This document shows positions 25,811-37,100 of a DNA stretch of 64,000 nt, piece by piece (positions within the stretch are counted from its first letter, which is position 1; each line of letters starts with the position of its first letter). The stretch is from Paenibacillus kyungheensis (lineage in GTDB: Bacteria; Bacillota; Bacilli; Paenibacillales; Paenibacillaceae). The stretch is taken from the NCBI RefSeq assembly GCF_028606985.1, contig NZ_CP117416.1, forward strand, positions 1,836,001 through 1,900,000. Reading direction: 5' to 3'. The notes under the pieces were generated by a model. It ran no database searches. It was not told the origin of the DNA and saw only the letters and a list, made by a program, of their open reading frames with translations. Position numbers and translations under genes: made by a program.

Positions 25811-26726
25811 TAACCGACTAGACTCTACTCCATTAGTACAAGTAGATCAACTTAAAAAGCATTTTGTAACCAGTACTACTATTTGGGGCAAAACAGAACA
25901 GGTACTCAAAGCTGTAGACGGTGTTAGTTTTCATATTAACCGTGGAGAAACATTTGGGTTGGTAGGGGAATCAGGGAGCGGCAAATCGACAGTAGGACGT
26001 TGTCTACTGCGTTTGTACGATTATACGGATGGAGAAGTCTATTATGATGGACAAAATATTTCCCGTATGTCAGCCAAACAGCTCAAGCCATTTCGTAGAC
26101 GAATTCAGTCTATTTTTCAAGATCCATATTCTTCGTTAAATCCAGGCATGAATGTTGCGGAATTGATCAGCGAACCTATGAATATTCATCGTATGCATAC
26201 TGGCAAAGATCGAAAAGAAGCTATTGTTGATTTACTGGAAAAAGTAGGTCTACAAAGTGGACATCTTTATCGTTATCCGCATGAGTTTAGTGGAGGGCAA
26301 CGTCAACGATTATCTATTGCAAGAGCATTATCTGTAAATCCTGAATTTATTGTGTGTGATGAACCCATCTCAGCGTTAGATGTTTCTATTCAAGCACAAG
26401 TGATCAATACCCTCGAAGATTTGCAGACTGAATTAGGCCTAACGTATTTGTTTATTGCACATGATCTATCAATGGTTCATCATATTTCTGATCGAATTGG
26501 AGTGATGTACGGCGGACGACTCGTCGAAGTAGCAGACAGTGACGAATTGTACAACAATCCATTACATCCGTATACACAAGCATTGTTATCTTCTATTCCT
26601 ATTGCTGATCCGCGTGCAGTTATTCAGCCCATTTCATATACACCTTCAGTCGTCGATCCTAATGAAGCAGCACAAGCCTATTTATTACGTGAAGTCAGTC
26701 CACGTCACTATGTAAGTAACCTATAG
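25788..26726 (+). CDS. ABC transporter ATP-binding protein (OppF/DppF type)
   Basis: A 312-residue ATPase. Walker A is G-E-S-G-S-G-K-S, the signature F-S-G-G-Q-R-Q-R, Walker B F-I-V-C-D-E-P, then an HPY C-terminus (L-H-P-Y-T-Q-A-L-L). The Q-S-I-F-Q-D-P-Y-S-S-L-N-P Q-loop is the OppF form. It overlaps the end of the preceding ATPase gene by 23 bases and has AAGGAG within it, so the two are coupled. Last gene of the operon; a strong terminator follows. Confidence 0.92.
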   Translation: MNSIRKSDNRLDSTPLVQVDQLKKHFVTSTTIWGKTEQVLKAVDGVSFHINRGETFGLVGESGSGKSTVGRCLLRLYDYTDGEVYYDGQNISRMSAKQLKPFRRRIQSIFQDPYSSLNPGMNVAELISEPMNIHRMHTGKDRKEAIVDLLEKVGLQSGHLYRYPHEFSGGQRQRLSIARALSVNPEFIVCDEPISALDVSIQAQVINTLEDLQTELGLTYLFIAHDLSMVHHISDRIGVMYGGRLVEVADSDELYNNPLHPYTQALLSSIPIADPRAVIQPISYTPSVVDPNEAAQAYLLREVSPRHYVSNL

Positions 26727-26790
26727 AGTACATTGTAAATAGAAGTACTGTATACAATATCAATCCATATTCGGATAGCTAATAAAATGA

Positions 26791-26832
26791 AAAAGAACGG
26801 TAAAGTAGTCTAGCTACTTTACCGTTCTTTTT
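26791..26832. terminator. Bidirectional terminator
   Basis: A perfect 18-bp stem (AAAAGAACGGTAAAGTAG and its complement) with T-runs on both strands separates the converging ABC operon and fsa. Confidence 0.92.
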
Positions 26833-26850
26833 ATATACAACGAAGAAGTA

Positions 26851-27531
26851 TTATTTAGTTCCAGCTTCTTCTTTTACTTGTTCTTTAGCTTGAGGAACAG
26901 ATTCCCAGTCTTTCAAGAAACGTTCGATACCGCTATCTGTCAATGGGTGTTTCCACAAAACAGGAACCAAAGTACCTGGAATAGTAGCGATGTGAGCACC
27001 AGCAAGAGCAGCTGCTTCTACATGACCTACATTACGGATACTTGCAGCGATAATTTCTGATTTCAAACCATAAGTGTCTAAGATTGTACGAAGATCGCGA
27101 ATCAATTTCATACCATCAACAGCGATATCATCTAGACGACCTACGAATGGGCTGATGAATGTAGCGCCAGCTTTAGCTGCCATCAAACCTTGTGCTGCGG
27201 AGAAGATCAAAGTTACGTTTGTTTTGATACCTTCTTTAGAAAGTTGGTTACAAGCGTACAATCCTTCTTCAGTCATAGGCAATTTAATAACAACGTTTGG
27301 TGCCCATTTTGCGATTTCGTGAGCTTCTTTTAACATACCTTCAGCATCAAGGCTTACAACCTCTGCGCTTACTGGTCCTTCAATAATCTCACAAATTTCG
27401 TCGATTACATCTTTAAATACGCGACCTTCTTTAGCGATCAATGAAGGGTTAGTTGTTACACCATCTACGATTCCCAAACGCGCAATACGTTTGATTTCTT
27501 CAAGGTTACCTGTGTCTAAGAAAAATTTCAT
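26851..27531 (-). CDS. fsa: Fructose-6-phosphate aldolase / small transaldolase
   Basis: A 226-residue TalC/Fsa-type TIM barrel. The Schiff-base Lys lies in [12 protein letters not shown], and the start F-F-L-D-T-G-N and D-G-V-T-T-N-P-S-L motifs are diagnostic. Members act either as transaldolase in the pentose phosphate pathway or as fructose-6-phosphate aldolase; sequence alone does not separate these confidently, and in Bacillus the homologue YwjH is a transaldolase. The charged tail ends K-E-E-A-G-T-K. AGGAGG precedes ATG 27531. Confidence 0.9.
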   Translation of the reverse strand: MKFFLDTGNLEEIKRIARLGIVDGVTTNPSLIAKEGRVFKDVIDEICEIIEGPVSAEVVSLDAEGMLKEAHEIAKWAPNVVIKLPMTEEGLYACNQLSKEGIKTNVTLIFSAAQGLMAAKAGATFISPFVGRLDDIAVDGMKLIRDLRTILDTYGLKSEIIAASIRNVGHVEAAALAGAHIATIPGTLVPVLWKHPLTDSGIERFLKDWESVPQAKEQVKEEAGTK

Positions 27532-28020
27532 TTCTCTTTTCCTCCTCGTAAAATTCTATAATTTGTATAACGTTAGGCATCAAACTGCAATTTGTAACAT
27601 GTATCTACAACACGCTTAGAAATAAACACCTATCATTCTATTACCCAAAATGATCGATATGTACACTTTTAAGCGATTGTTTATTATCCAAGACAAATTG
27701 CTGAAAAACAATGTCTATGTATCATTTTTACCATAATTAAAGCATTCACACAACTCTTCCTTTTGGTTTTGTGGTCAAATGAAAGGGAACCAAAGACAAA
27801 CCCAAATCGATATGTTGATTTTAAGAATTGTAATAAACCATATATAGTAGAAAAACGCACTTATTATTGTCAAAATGAGACTTTCAAAAGAAATAAAAAT
27901 AATTTTAAAATGATAGATTCATTATGTAATATACAATAAATATAAAGTCTACTATTCATAAATAACTTGAAAATGACGAAATTAAATTATGAGCAATTTA
28001 TGATATGAGGAGTGAACAAC
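27532..28020. other. A+T-rich divergent intergenic region
   Basis: About 490 bases between fsa and a soluble chemoreceptor gene. Apart from the two ribosome binding sites and A+T-rich promoter-like sequence I see no open frame with a start site, RNA fold or consensus operator. Confidence 0.5.
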
Positions 28021-28920
28021 TTGGCTAATACATCTGTAAATTCAACAAATGATTCTGGTAATTTTGCGATTACAGGTCATGGATCGATAAGCATTGTAGA
28101 TATGATGGTAATTTGTATGCAGTATTTTGAAAAAATTGTAGGTAACGATATTATGTTAGGCGTCTGTGATATGACAGAGTTCAAATATTATCGTCCTGCT
28201 AGAGAATTGGATCTTGGCTTGCGTCCGGGTACACCTGTTTCACCTGACGATAACAATCTACGGACTGCCCTGGTAGATGGAGTATCTTCTGTTACTCGTG
28301 TGCCGGCTTCTGCGTATGGATTTGAATTAGATGCAGCAGCAGTTCCTATTAAAGATGCAAATGGCAAAGTTGTCGGTGCGTTAGCAACAGCGTATACATT
28401 GCAACATAATGAACTATTGGCTGATTTTACAACGAATCTAGAAACGATTAGCGAACAGTTAAGTGAAATGGTACAGACTGTAGCTGCTCAATCTCAACAA
28501 CTATCTGCAACAACAACAGATATTCAGTCCAATACACGTGAAGCTGTTGAAAATTCCAAAGATGTTAATAAAGTAGCTGGATTTATCCGCGAAATTTCAG
28601 AGCAAACGAATTTATTAGGTCTGAATGCAGCGATTGAAGCTGCTCGTGTAGGTGAAGCAGGCGCAGGCTTTGGCGTTGTTGCTTCTGAAGTGCGTAAATT
28701 ATCTGTCGATACCAAACAAGCTACACAAAATATCGAACAATCGCTATCAACTGTACAACAATCGATTCAATATATGGAGCAGGAGATCTCAGCAATAGCC
28801 AAATCTTCTCAAGAACAAGCTATTTTAGTTAATGAATTTAGTGAAGTGGTAGATAGCTTAAATCAAATGAGTCACAAATTTAAAAACTTTACAAACGACT
28901 TTTTGAAATCTCGTCTGTAA
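28021..28920 (+). CDS. Soluble methyl-accepting chemotaxis-type protein (YfmS-like)
   Basis: A 299-residue protein without membrane segments. Residues 1-150 form an N-terminal sensor resembling a PAS/CZB-free YfmS-type domain with [20 protein letters not shown]. Residues 150-299 are an MCP signalling coiled coil with the tip [19 protein letters not shown]. It should bind CheA/CheW clusters in the cytosol. TTG 28021 is preferred: GAGGAG (28007-28012) is well spaced from it and overlaps the alternative GTG 28012. Ligand unknown. Confidence 0.85.
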   Translation: MANTSVNSTNDSGNFAITGHGSISIVDMMVICMQYFEKIVGNDIMLGVCDMTEFKYYRPARELDLGLRPGTPVSPDDNNLRTALVDGVSSVTRVPASAYGFELDAAAVPIKDANGKVVGALATAYTLQHNELLADFTTNLETISEQLSEMVQTVAAQSQQLSATTTDIQSNTREAVENSKDVNKVAGFIREISEQTNLLGLNAAIEAARVGEAGAGFGVVASEVRKLSVDTKQATQNIEQSLSTVQQSIQYMEQEISAIAKSSQEQAILVNEFSEVVDSLNQMSHKFKNFTNDFLKSRL

Positions 28921-28947
28921 TGTTATTAGTATTTATCGTTTGTCGAG

Positions 28948-28991
28948 AAATAGCAGTTTTCTTCTGAGAGATGAAGAGACTGCTATTTTTT
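28948..28991 (+). terminator. Rho-independent terminator
   Basis: AAATAGCAGT pairs with ACTGCTATTT, with inner CTTC/GAAG, followed by T-run. Confidence 0.78.
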
Positions 28992-29052
28992 GTTATGGTT
29001 AAAAAGGGTTAATAATACAAAAATCTAGTCAATGAAAGGAAGAACTTTATTT

Positions 29053-29727
29053 ATGAGTGCTATTTTTCGTAACGATTGGGCAGACGTATTAGAATCGGAA
29101 CTGCAAAAGCCATACTATCTGGAGTTACGCCAATTTTTGGCACAAGAATATCGCACAGCAACGATCTATCCAGATATGTATGATATTTTTAATGCTTTGC
29201 ATTACACGTCACTTGAATCGACCAGAGTCGTTATTTTAGGGCAAGATCCTTATCACGGTCCAGGACAAGCACATGGATTGAGCTTTTCTGTCAAACCGGG
29301 GGTCTCAATTCCGCCTTCATTACATAATATCTATCAAGAGCTTCATGATGATCTCGGATGCGCTATTCCTAAGCATGGATCATTGATCCATTGGGCAGAG
29401 CAAGGTGTTCTATTATTAAATGCTGTATTGACCGTACGACGTGGACAAGCCGCTTCTCATCAAAATCAAGGGTGGGAAACATTTACAGATCGGATTGTAC
29501 AGGCTGTCAACGAACGAGAAACACCGGCTGTTTTTATATTGTGGGGAAGTCATGCACAGCGCAAAGGAGCAGCGATTGATCGTACCAAACATCATGTGAT
29601 TACATCTCCGCATCCAAGCCCATTTTCAGCGCACAAAGGATTTATGGGCAGTAAACCTTTTAGCAATACCAATCAATTTTTGCAGTCTCAGGGAATGGAA
29701 CCGATCGATTGGTGTATAAAGGATTGA
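29053..29727 (+). CDS. ung: Uracil-DNA glycosylase
   Basis: A 224-residue family 1 UDG that removes uracil from DNA. The water-activating loop is G-Q-D-P-Y-H-G-P-G-Q-A-H-G-L-S-F-S-V, the uracil-binding L-L-N-A-V-L-T-V is present, and the DNA-intercalation loop is H-P-S-P-F-S-A-H. ATG 29053 gives the usual M-S-A-I-F start; AAAGGA is 12 bases upstream, rather far. The ATG at 29032 has no site. Single gene between terminator and fumC. Confidence 0.95.
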   Translation: MSAIFRNDWADVLESELQKPYYLELRQFLAQEYRTATIYPDMYDIFNALHYTSLESTRVVILGQDPYHGPGQAHGLSFSVKPGVSIPPSLHNIYQELHDDLGCAIPKHGSLIHWAEQGVLLLNAVLTVRRGQAASHQNQGWETFTDRIVQAVNERETPAVFILWGSHAQRKGAAIDRTKHHVITSPHPSPFSAHKGFMGSKPFSNTNQFLQSQGMEPIDWCIKD

Positions 29728-29738
29728 TTTGCAGAGTA

Positions 29739-29752
29739 TGTAAGCGTTACAA
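29739..29752 (+). promoter_or_regulatory. Candidate cre-like (CcpA) site before fumC
   Basis: TGTAAGCGTTACAA resembles cre sites such as TGTAAGCGTTAACA but with a one-base shift in the right half. It lies about 90 bases before fumC. Weak support. Confidence 0.35.
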
Positions 29753-29836
29753 TCATAGAGGTTAATCTTTAGCAATATAATGCTAATCTGTCCTACTATT
29801 TTACAGATGATTTGATCCAAAGGAGGATTTTGTCGA

Positions 29837-31225
29837 GTGGAATACCGTGTAGAGAAAGATACAATAGGCGAAATTAATGTACCTGCTGATAAATTATGGG
29901 GTGCACAAACACAGCGAAGTAAAGAAAATTTCAAAATTGGTCAAGAAAAAATGCCGAAGCAAGTCGTATATGCTTTTGCACTACTAAAAAAAAGCGCAGC
30001 ACTTGTTAATGAACAATTAGGTAAATTATCGACTGATAAAGCACATGCGATCGCTCAAGCCGCAGATGAGATTCTAACAGGTCAATGGGATGAGCATTTC
30101 CCGTTGGTAGTCTGGCAGACAGGAAGCGGTACACAGTCCAATATGAACGTCAATGAAGTGATTGCCCATCGTGGTAATCAGTTGCTTGAAGAACAAGGGA
30201 AAAGTGAACGTCTACATCCTAATGATGATGTGAATATGTCGCAAAGTTCTAACGATACATTCCCGACAGCATTACATGTAGCAGGTGTATTAGCTGTAGA
30301 AGATCATTTGATTCCTGCGATTGCTAAACTTCAACAAACATTTACACAGAAATCAGAAGAGTTCAAAGATCTGATCAAAATCGGACGTACTCACTTACAA
30401 GATGCAACGCCACTTACACTGGGGCAAGAGATCAGTGGATGGGAAGCGATGTTAGCGAAAAGTACACGTATGATCACACAGAGTGTAGAAGAAATGAAAG
30501 AACTGGCGATCGGTGGTACAGCGGTAGGAACAGGGATTAATGCCCATCCAGATTTTGGACGATTAACGTCTGAGAAAATTTCAGAATTAACAGGCAAATC
30601 TTTTGTGACTGCTCCGAATAAATTCCATGCTCTAACCAGTCATGATGAAGTGGTCTATGTACACGGCGCTGTCAAAGCGCTAGCGGCTGATCTGATGAAG
30701 ATTGCTAATGATGTGCGCTGGCTTGCTAGTGGACCTCGTAGCGGACTAGGAGAGCTTACAATCCCTGCTAATGAACCGGGTAGCTCTATTATGCCGGGTA
30801 AAGTAAATCCGACACAATCCGAAGCGATGACGATGGTTGTAACACAAGTGATGGGTAACGATGCAGCGATTGGATTTGCTGCCAGTCAGGGTAACTTTGA
30901 ATTGAATGTATTCAAGCCTGTTATTATTTATAACTTCTTACAATCGGTTCAATTGCTTGGGGATGCGTTGATCTCTTTCAACGATCATTGTGCTATCGGA
31001 ATCGAAGCCAATGTAGATCAAATTAAACACAATCTGGATAATTCGTTAATGTTGGTAACGGCGCTCAATCCGCATATCGGTTATGAAAATGCAGCTAAGA
31101 TTGCTAAGCATGCGCACCAAGAAGGATTGTCTTTGAAAGAATCTGTATTGCAAAGTGGATTATTAACAGAAGAAGAGTTCGATAAATATGTCGATCCTTC
31201 ACAAATGATTCATCCAAAAGCATAA
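29837..31225 (+). CDS. fumC: Fumarate hydratase class II
   Basis: A 462-residue class II fumarase (fumarate + water to L-malate, citric acid cycle, cytosolic homotetramer). The superfamily signature [11 protein letters not shown] is present, with the catalytic Ser loop, and [12 protein letters not shown] and [12 protein letters not shown] motifs bind substrate. Length is normal. The start is GTG 29837, with AAAGGAGG 9 bases upstream. A terminator at 31266 follows. Confidence 0.96.
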   Translation: MEYRVEKDTIGEINVPADKLWGAQTQRSKENFKIGQEKMPKQVVYAFALLKKSAALVNEQLGKLSTDKAHAIAQAADEILTGQWDEHFPLVVWQTGSGTQSNMNVNEVIAHRGNQLLEEQGKSERLHPNDDVNMSQSSNDTFPTALHVAGVLAVEDHLIPAIAKLQQTFTQKSEEFKDLIKIGRTHLQDATPLTLGQEISGWEAMLAKSTRMITQSVEEMKELAIGGTAVGTGINAHPDFGRLTSEKISELTGKSFVTAPNKFHALTSHDEVVYVHGAVKALAADLMKIANDVRWLASGPRSGLGELTIPANEPGSSIMPGKVNPTQSEAMTMVVTQVMGNDAAIGFAASQGNFELNVFKPVIIYNFLQSVQLLGDALISFNDHCAIGIEANVDQIKHNLDNSLMLVTALNPHIGYENAAKIAKHAHQEGLSLKESVLQSGLLTEEEFDKYVDPSQMIHPKA

Positions 31226-31265
31226 TAGAATCGCAAACTTAACTATAATCTAATTTTTAATCAGC

Positions 31266-31327
31266 AAGCCTTTTTCAAGTAATCTTCTGAATGCAATCTT
31301 CAGAGATACATGAAAAAGGCTTTTTTT
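31266..31327 (+). terminator. Rho-independent terminator of fumC
   Basis: AGCCTTTTTCA pairs with TGAAAAAGGCT, with inner TCTTC/GAAGA-like pairing, followed by seven T. Confidence 0.8.
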
Positions 31328-31492
31328 GATAGGGGAAAAGCTAGATTAGTTCCACAGCATATCAACGCTAGATCTGCTTTTACACTGAATTGTGAATACA
31401 TAGCTATCAACTTTAAAATTTATAGACACAGATTCGCCATAAATGCTTGCCAAGTGAAATTGAATAAGCTACAATATCGATACAAGTTAATT

Positions 31493-31511
31493 GATAATAA
31501 TTATCATTATC
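31493..31511 (+). promoter_or_regulatory. Fur box before nucleotidyltransferase-like gene
   Basis: GATAATAATTATCATTATC matches the classical 19-base Fur box GATAATGATAATCATTATC at 17 positions. It lies 40 bases before the start at 31551. Confidence 0.8.
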
Positions 31512-31550
31512 AATAGATAACTAAAAAAATTGAAATCAAGGAGGGCCAGT

Positions 31551-32336
31551 GTGAATATATTATCGGATTGTCTCTCACAACTGACAGAACATCTTCGTGG
31601 TGATTCATCGGTGAAAGGGCTGTTGATTACTGGTTCGGTCGCTTATGGCTATTCTTCACCTCATTCAGATATGAATATTATGATTATCGTATCCGATCAA
31701 GAATTTGAAGAACGTTTCCAATCGGGTTCGTTACATTATGATGGAGCCGAATGTAAAGTAGGACGTTCTTTGCACAACATAGATGGCAAGTACATTAGTA
31801 TGGCTTATTTGGAAAAAGTAGCTCGCTTTGGTAGTGAACCTGCACGGTTTGCCTTTTTGGGTGCAATCGTTGTATTTTCAGATATTCCAGAATTACGAGA
31901 TGTATTAAATACGATTACCGAGTATCCGATGTCGCTCAAGCAAAATAATATTCACCGATTTTATGCTCAATTTGAAGCTTGGTATGGAGAATGTAGACAA
32001 GCGTTGAAGCGTGACGATGCGTATTTGTTGCATCAAGCGGTCATGAATATGGTGTTATTTGGCGGACGCATGGTACTTGCACATAATGAAATGCTATACC
32101 CGGGACATAAGTGGATGATGCGAGTCTTAGAAGGCGTTAGAGAGAAGCCTGAGCGGTTACGTGAACAGATTCAATCATTGATGGCTGAGCCAAAAGAAGC
32201 AATGATCGAGCAATTTTATCGTCATATCACCGAATTCCGTAACTGGGGTATAGGAGATATGAAATGGGCTGATTATGTCATTCGGGATAGTGAGTTACAC
32301 TGGATGCAAGGAAGCTTATCGGTTGCAGAATTATAA
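31551..32336 (+). CDS. Nucleotidyltransferase-fold protein, probably iron-regulated
   Basis: A 261-residue soluble protein. Residues 26-48 match the start of a pol-beta-type nucleotidyltransferase fold: I-T-G28-S29-V-A-Y-G-Y-S-S-P-H-S-D40-M-N42. The usual second catalytic Asp is Asn42, so metal binding and catalysis may be altered or lost. The rest is helical with an H-R-F-Y-A-Q-F-E-A-W segment and no family known to me. The start is GTG 31551, 5 bases after AAGGAGGG. The upstream Fur box implies expression under iron starvation. Could be a pseudo-enzyme, antitoxin-like or aminoglycoside-transferase-like protein. Confidence 0.65.
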   Translation: MNILSDCLSQLTEHLRGDSSVKGLLITGSVAYGYSSPHSDMNIMIIVSDQEFEERFQSGSLHYDGAECKVGRSLHNIDGKYISMAYLEKVARFGSEPARFAFLGAIVVFSDIPELRDVLNTITEYPMSLKQNNIHRFYAQFEAWYGECRQALKRDDAYLLHQAVMNMVLFGGRMVLAHNEMLYPGHKWMMRVLEGVREKPERLREQIQSLMAEPKEAMIEQFYRHITEFRNWGIGDMKWADYVIRDSELHWMQGSLSVAEL

Positions 32337-32402
32337 GTAGTTACCTAAATGATAAATTAAGCAGTAACAGAACAAAAATGATGAATTGAATAACAACATA
32401 AC

Positions 32403-32448
32403 AAAATAAAAGCGTCGTGTCTCTGGCTGAGAACGGCGCTTTTATTTT
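32403..32448. terminator. Terminator
   Basis: AAAATAAAAGCG-rich arm pairs with CGCTTTTATTTT; T-rich on both strands. Confidence 0.8.
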
Positions 32449-32595
32449 TGGATGAGCCCAGGTATAACCTTAGCTATTTGGATGCATATTGTTGTTTGAT
32501 GTAAATCATCATCATACTATATGAATAGAATAGGTTGTAGTACATATAGGCTGCGTCATCAAGTGCAAAACAGGGAAAAGTATTCTCTATATGAA

Positions 32596-32626
32596 CATGT
32601 CAGCCTTTCAAGGGAAAGCGGACATG
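32596..32626 (-). terminator. Weak hairpin downstream of subtilase gene
   Basis: CATGTC/GACATG with inner CTTTC/GAAAG stem, 7 bases past the subtilase stop on the minus strand; no clear T-run. Confidence 0.35.
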
Positions 32627-32632
32627 GGATCA

Positions 32633-33841
32633 TTAATTAGAAGCAAGAATAGATGTTTTACCTAATAAATGCTGGAAGCTGATCATACCGTTACCATACA
32701 GATTGTCTTTGCCAGTTGCGCCCAAATCAATACTGCCTTGATCCAGTGCCTGACGAATTTGTGTATTTGTACTACCCGGGTAAGCTTCTTTAAGAATAGC
32801 AGCCATACCCGTTACAAATGGAGCTGCAACAGATGTACCGCTACGAAGTTCGTATTTACCATTACTAGAAGTACTTACAATATCTACACCTGGTGCTGTC
32901 AGTTCAATCTCAGAACCGCTAGAAGAAAAATCAGCACGTTGTAAATTATCATCTATAGCAGCCACAGCGATAACATGACTGGATTTAGCAGGGTATTGAA
33001 CAGTATCTGTAGCCGCATCAGCTGTACCTTTATTACCAGCTGCTGCAATTAGCAAGATTCCATTTTGATCAGCAGAAGCAAGTACTTGTTCTACAACAGG
33101 AGAATCTTCAGGAAAAGCGATAGACATATTTACAATATCCATATGATTTTGAATAGCCCAGTCGATTCCTTTTGCTAGATCTTCGGTAGAACCATTACCT
33201 TGACTATCTAGAATTTTAACAGCGTAAATCTGAGCATCAGGTGCTTCGCCTACAAGACCTTTACCGTTAGATTGAGCACCAATAACACCTGCTACAAAAG
33301 TTCCGTGTCCGTTATCATCAGCATAAGATTGAGTGTAGCTAACTTCAGATACGCCGCCAGCAATATTCAATTCAGGATGTGCAGAGATACCTGTATCTAA
33401 AATAGCTACTTTGACACCTTTACCAGTGTAGTTATCGTTAGAAGCGATCTGAGCATCGACTGTGCCATATCCCCATGAAGCTTGTTCATTGCCTTTAACA
33501 TTAACCGTTTTGATGTTAGCGCCAAAAGCTTGAGCTGCTGACTTGTAAGTTGTATTTTGTTCGATGCTTGTGATACCTGTTTGAGTAGCAAGAAGATCTT
33601 TTTGATCATTTGTCAAATTGACAGCTACCATATTAAGATGGTTAAAGGCATGAATATCATTAGCTTGACCAGCAACATTCTCGATATTTTGTTTGCCCTG
33701 AGTATCAGAGTAAGCAACAAGATAACGATGAGTTGTTGAGTCTGTATGATTTAGAGAAGATGTATATAATGAAAATGTTAATGGAATAGCTAGAGTGGCG
33801 ATCAGCGCCGTTAATTTTAATTTAGTGTTTTTAAAGTTCAT
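32633..33841 (-). CDS. Secreted subtilisin-like serine protease (S8)
   Basis: A 402-residue exported protease. Residues 1-25 are a signal peptide; about 40-105 form an inhibitor_I9-type propeptide (H-R-Y-L-V-A-Y, L-N-M-V-A-V-N-L). The mature domain carries the triad: Asp in V-A-I-L-D-T-G-I, His in N-G-H-G-T-F-V-A-G, Ser in S-G-T-S-V-A-A-P, with the oxyanion Asn in A-A-A-G-N. Likely an extracellular alkaline-type protease supplying peptides. GGGAGACC lies upstream of ATG 33841, with an A+T-rich control region behind it. Confidence 0.94.
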   Translation of the reverse strand: MNFKNTKLKLTALIATLAIPLTFSLYTSSLNHTDSTTHRYLVAYSDTQGKQNIENVAGQANDIHAFNHLNMVAVNLTNDQKDLLATQTGITSIEQNTTYKSAAQAFGANIKTVNVKGNEQASWGYGTVDAQIASNDNYTGKGVKVAILDTGISAHPELNIAGGVSEVSYTQSYADDNGHGTFVAGVIGAQSNGKGLVGEAPDAQIYAVKILDSQGNGSTEDLAKGIDWAIQNHMDIVNMSIAFPEDSPVVEQVLASADQNGILLIAAAGNKGTADAATDTVQYPAKSSHVIAVAAIDDNLQRADFSSSGSEIELTAPGVDIVSTSSNGKYELRSGTSVAAPFVTGMAAILKEAYPGSTNTQIRQALDQGSIDLGATGKDNLYGNGMISFQHLLGKTSILASN

Positions 33842-34051
33842 TAGTCTTAGGTCTCCCTGCTTATTATTAGGTATTAAGTATTATATATTTAACCAGATTA
33901 TACACTGTGAAACATATTATTACAATAAACGACAAAAAATATTTTGTTCTATTTTGTCTTAAAATGTCGTATTATGTATTATTTATATCGGATTTATTTT
34001 CAATAAGTTTATAGTTTTCAATTAAGTTGTGTAAAATCTTTTGAAAAAAAT

Positions 34052-34082
34052 AAAAGACCCGGTTAATTTTGCCGGGTCTTTT
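34052..34082. terminator. Terminator of NRPS gene
   Basis: AAAAGACCCGG pairs perfectly with CCGGGTCTTTT; the minus strand has a following T-run, and the site lies 36 bases past the NRPS stop. Confidence 0.85.
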
Positions 34083-34117
34083 GCATGTTTTTATCGTTTT
34101 TTTGAGCATGATATAGA

Positions 34118-37100
34118 TTAATAATCGCTAGAAATCATTTTATCTAACGTTACATCTTCTTTGACAGGTGCAGTAGGGAAGTAACCAATACTGGATGCAT
34201 AACTCAACATAGCAGAAATAAATTCATAATCTGGTTTGGCACATAATACACCTTGTTGTTCCAGTTGTTGAGCAGTATTCGGATTCGCTAGACGATAAGC
34301 AGAATCTTTCGCTCCGTCTCCATCTAATTGTCCCATCGCAAGTAAAAGAGCTTCTGCTTGCTTCTCAATCGAAGAATCTAATAACCATTCAGCATATTGT
34401 TTAGCAGGTAAAACATCGATCTCATATCCAAATTCTTTAATCATTTCTATCAAATGATCGTAATGAACTTGTTGCGGATTGCAGATATGGAATAGTTGAC
34501 CGGCAGTATCTGGTTGTAAAGCAAGATGAATAATCGAACGACCTGCATAATCGATCGGTGTAAAATCCATCCATTGATTAGCCGCTGGTGCTTTGCCTAA
34601 CAATAGCATCGCTTTGATCATACGATACATAGCATTACTGTCTATATTACGCTGGAAGCGACCTGTTACTGATTGACTGGATAGATTACCTGCACGATAA
34701 ATATTGACCGGAATACCACGCTCACCGGCTGCAAATATTAATTTTTCGGCTTCTAATTTACTATTTGTGTACATATTTTCTGTGTGTAGACCATCTAGAA
34801 GAGCACCGGATTGTTTGACCTGATCCCATTTGCCTTCTAGTGATAAGTCTTCAGGAATCCCCATCGTAGAAATATGATGGAAACGAATACCTGGACGCGT
34901 ACTTGCAATAGATAGTAATTCAGCAGTGGAATAGATATTTGATTTGGCAAATTGCTCTGTATCTCCAAAGTGTCTTACATCTGCCGCACTATGGATAATC
35001 GCATCAATACGATCTGTAATCATTTGGTAGTCGTTATTGCTAAGTCCTAGACGTACACTTTCCAAATCGCCCTCTACAGCAGTAACACGATCTTCGAAGT
35101 GCTGCAAAATTTCTTGTCCAAAATACAATTCCATTGTGCCTTTAAGACGCTCTATACTGGCTGCACTACCTGTTTTGCGTACCAGTGCATATACATGAGC
35201 ATTACTTTGTTGTAATAGCTCATACAGTAAATGTGATCCCAAGTATCCAGTAGCACCTGTTAGCAATACATGAGTCGTATTCAATACTCCTGAATAGGTA
35301 TCATGAATACGAGCAGGGTATTCAACCAGATCTATCGTTTGTTGAATAGTTACTTCTGTCGATTCGGTGACGACTTCATTATCCAATTCTTTTACATACT
35401 CTTCTAATTGAATAACAGTTTTGTAAGTGAACAGATCCGCAATTTTAAGATTCGGAAATTGTGGTTTTAGCAATGTAAGAACATGAAGTACTTTCAGTGA
35501 ATCTCCGCCAATTTCAAAAAAGTCATCATGAATACCAATTTGTTGCTTGTTCAACACTTCAGACCATGCGTTAGCTATCAATTGTTGTGTTTCATTTTGA
35601 GGCTCTACATAGTCTATAGCTGTTTCTTGCATTTCAATATGATCATACGCAATCAATTTTTTACGTTCTGCTTTGCCTGTTGGAGAGATTGGAATCTCAT
35701 CTAACTGACATACAAATCGTGGCACAAAATAAGAAGGCAGTCGATCTGACAAAAATTGCTTAATCGCAGCTGGAGACAATGCTGTACCATCAATCGTAGT
35801 AAAATAAGCCACTAGCATATTTTGACCAGTTTCATCCACTTTAGGAACAACAACCGCATCTTGCATATTAGGATATTTGTTTAAGCTATCTTCAATTTCA
35901 CCGATTTCGATACGATGACCTCGGATTTTAATTTGAGAATCGCGTCTACCTACATATTCAATCGTGCCATCCGCTAACAATTTAGCGAGATCACCTGAAC
36001 GATAGATCTTTTCACCGTTTCCGGATGGGTCTGGAAGAAAAGCAGCAGCAGTTTTTTCAGGTTGATCCAAATAACCATGTGCAATACCGACAGTCGAAAT
36101 GTAGATTTCGCCAGTGACACCGATAGGGGCAAGCATTTGGAACTCATTCATAATATAGACTTTATAATTAGAAATAGGGCGTCCAATAGGCACATTGACG
36201 ATATCTTCGGTTAGCGTTTGGTCGACTTTATGCATAGTTGCACATACAGTACATTCTGTAGGGCCATACGCATTAACCAGATGGATCGGCTTGCCAAATT
36301 TCTGTTGGAACGTACGTACACGTTTGCCATACAAAGCTTCACCAGCGGCTGCAATCAATTTGAGACTAGCTAACCGTGCATAACCTTCGTCCGACAAATA
36401 AGCTGATAATTGATTGAAAAATACAGTAGGTAAAGCTGTTACAATCGTTGTCTGTGTACGCTCAACCGCAATTGCAAATTCCTCGATAGATACTCGTTCT
36501 TCAGCATCTAATAAGAATAATGTAGCACCATGGAAAAGGGCTGCAATTGTTTCCCAGACAGAGCCGTCAAAGCTATAAGTAGCAAACTGAGTCATTACAT
36601 CTTGAGAAGTTACATTGAATTCTCTTTGTAAAATTTCGCCTAGATTGACAACACCACGATGAGCTACCAATGTACCTTTAGGTTTACCGGTAGATCCAGA
36701 AGTATAGATGACATAAGCCAGATCATCAGGTAATACGGTAACGTTAGGATTTAACAAAAATTGAGGATCAGATGTGATTGTAAGATATTCAATATCAATA
36801 ATTCCACGTAATGTAGTAATGCCTTCTGTTAATTGAAGTACTTTGTTGTTGTATTTATGTTGAATTAATACAAAAGCAGACTGTGTATCTTGAACAATAT
36901 AATGATTACGTTCATCAGGGTGAGAAGGATCTACAGGAACATAGACACCGCCAGCTTTCATAATACCCAATAAACTAATCACACTATATAGACTACGATC
37001 AATGTACATGGTAACGAACTCGCCTGGTTGTAACCCTTGTCTTAACAACAAATGTGCAACTTGGTTAGCGCGTTGGTTTAACTCTTCGTACGTATATTCT

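Larger units (their letters stand above)
31226..31550. other. Intergenic region with terminator and Fur box
   Basis: Holds the fumC terminator (31266-31327), about 160 bases of A+T-rich sequence without a gene, the Fur box at 31493-31511 and the ribosome binding site of the next gene. The 68-codon open frame at 31310 begins within the terminator stem and is not coding. Confidence 0.65.

Noticed and set aside
27779-27815. SigD-type promoter before the soluble chemoreceptor
   Set aside because: An ATCGATAT sequence resembles the -10, but no TAAA-type -35 lies 15 bases upstream and it is about 200 bases from the start.
31310-31516. 68-codon open frame after fumC
   Set aside because: Begins inside the fumC terminator stem and ends in the Fur box region; no start site.
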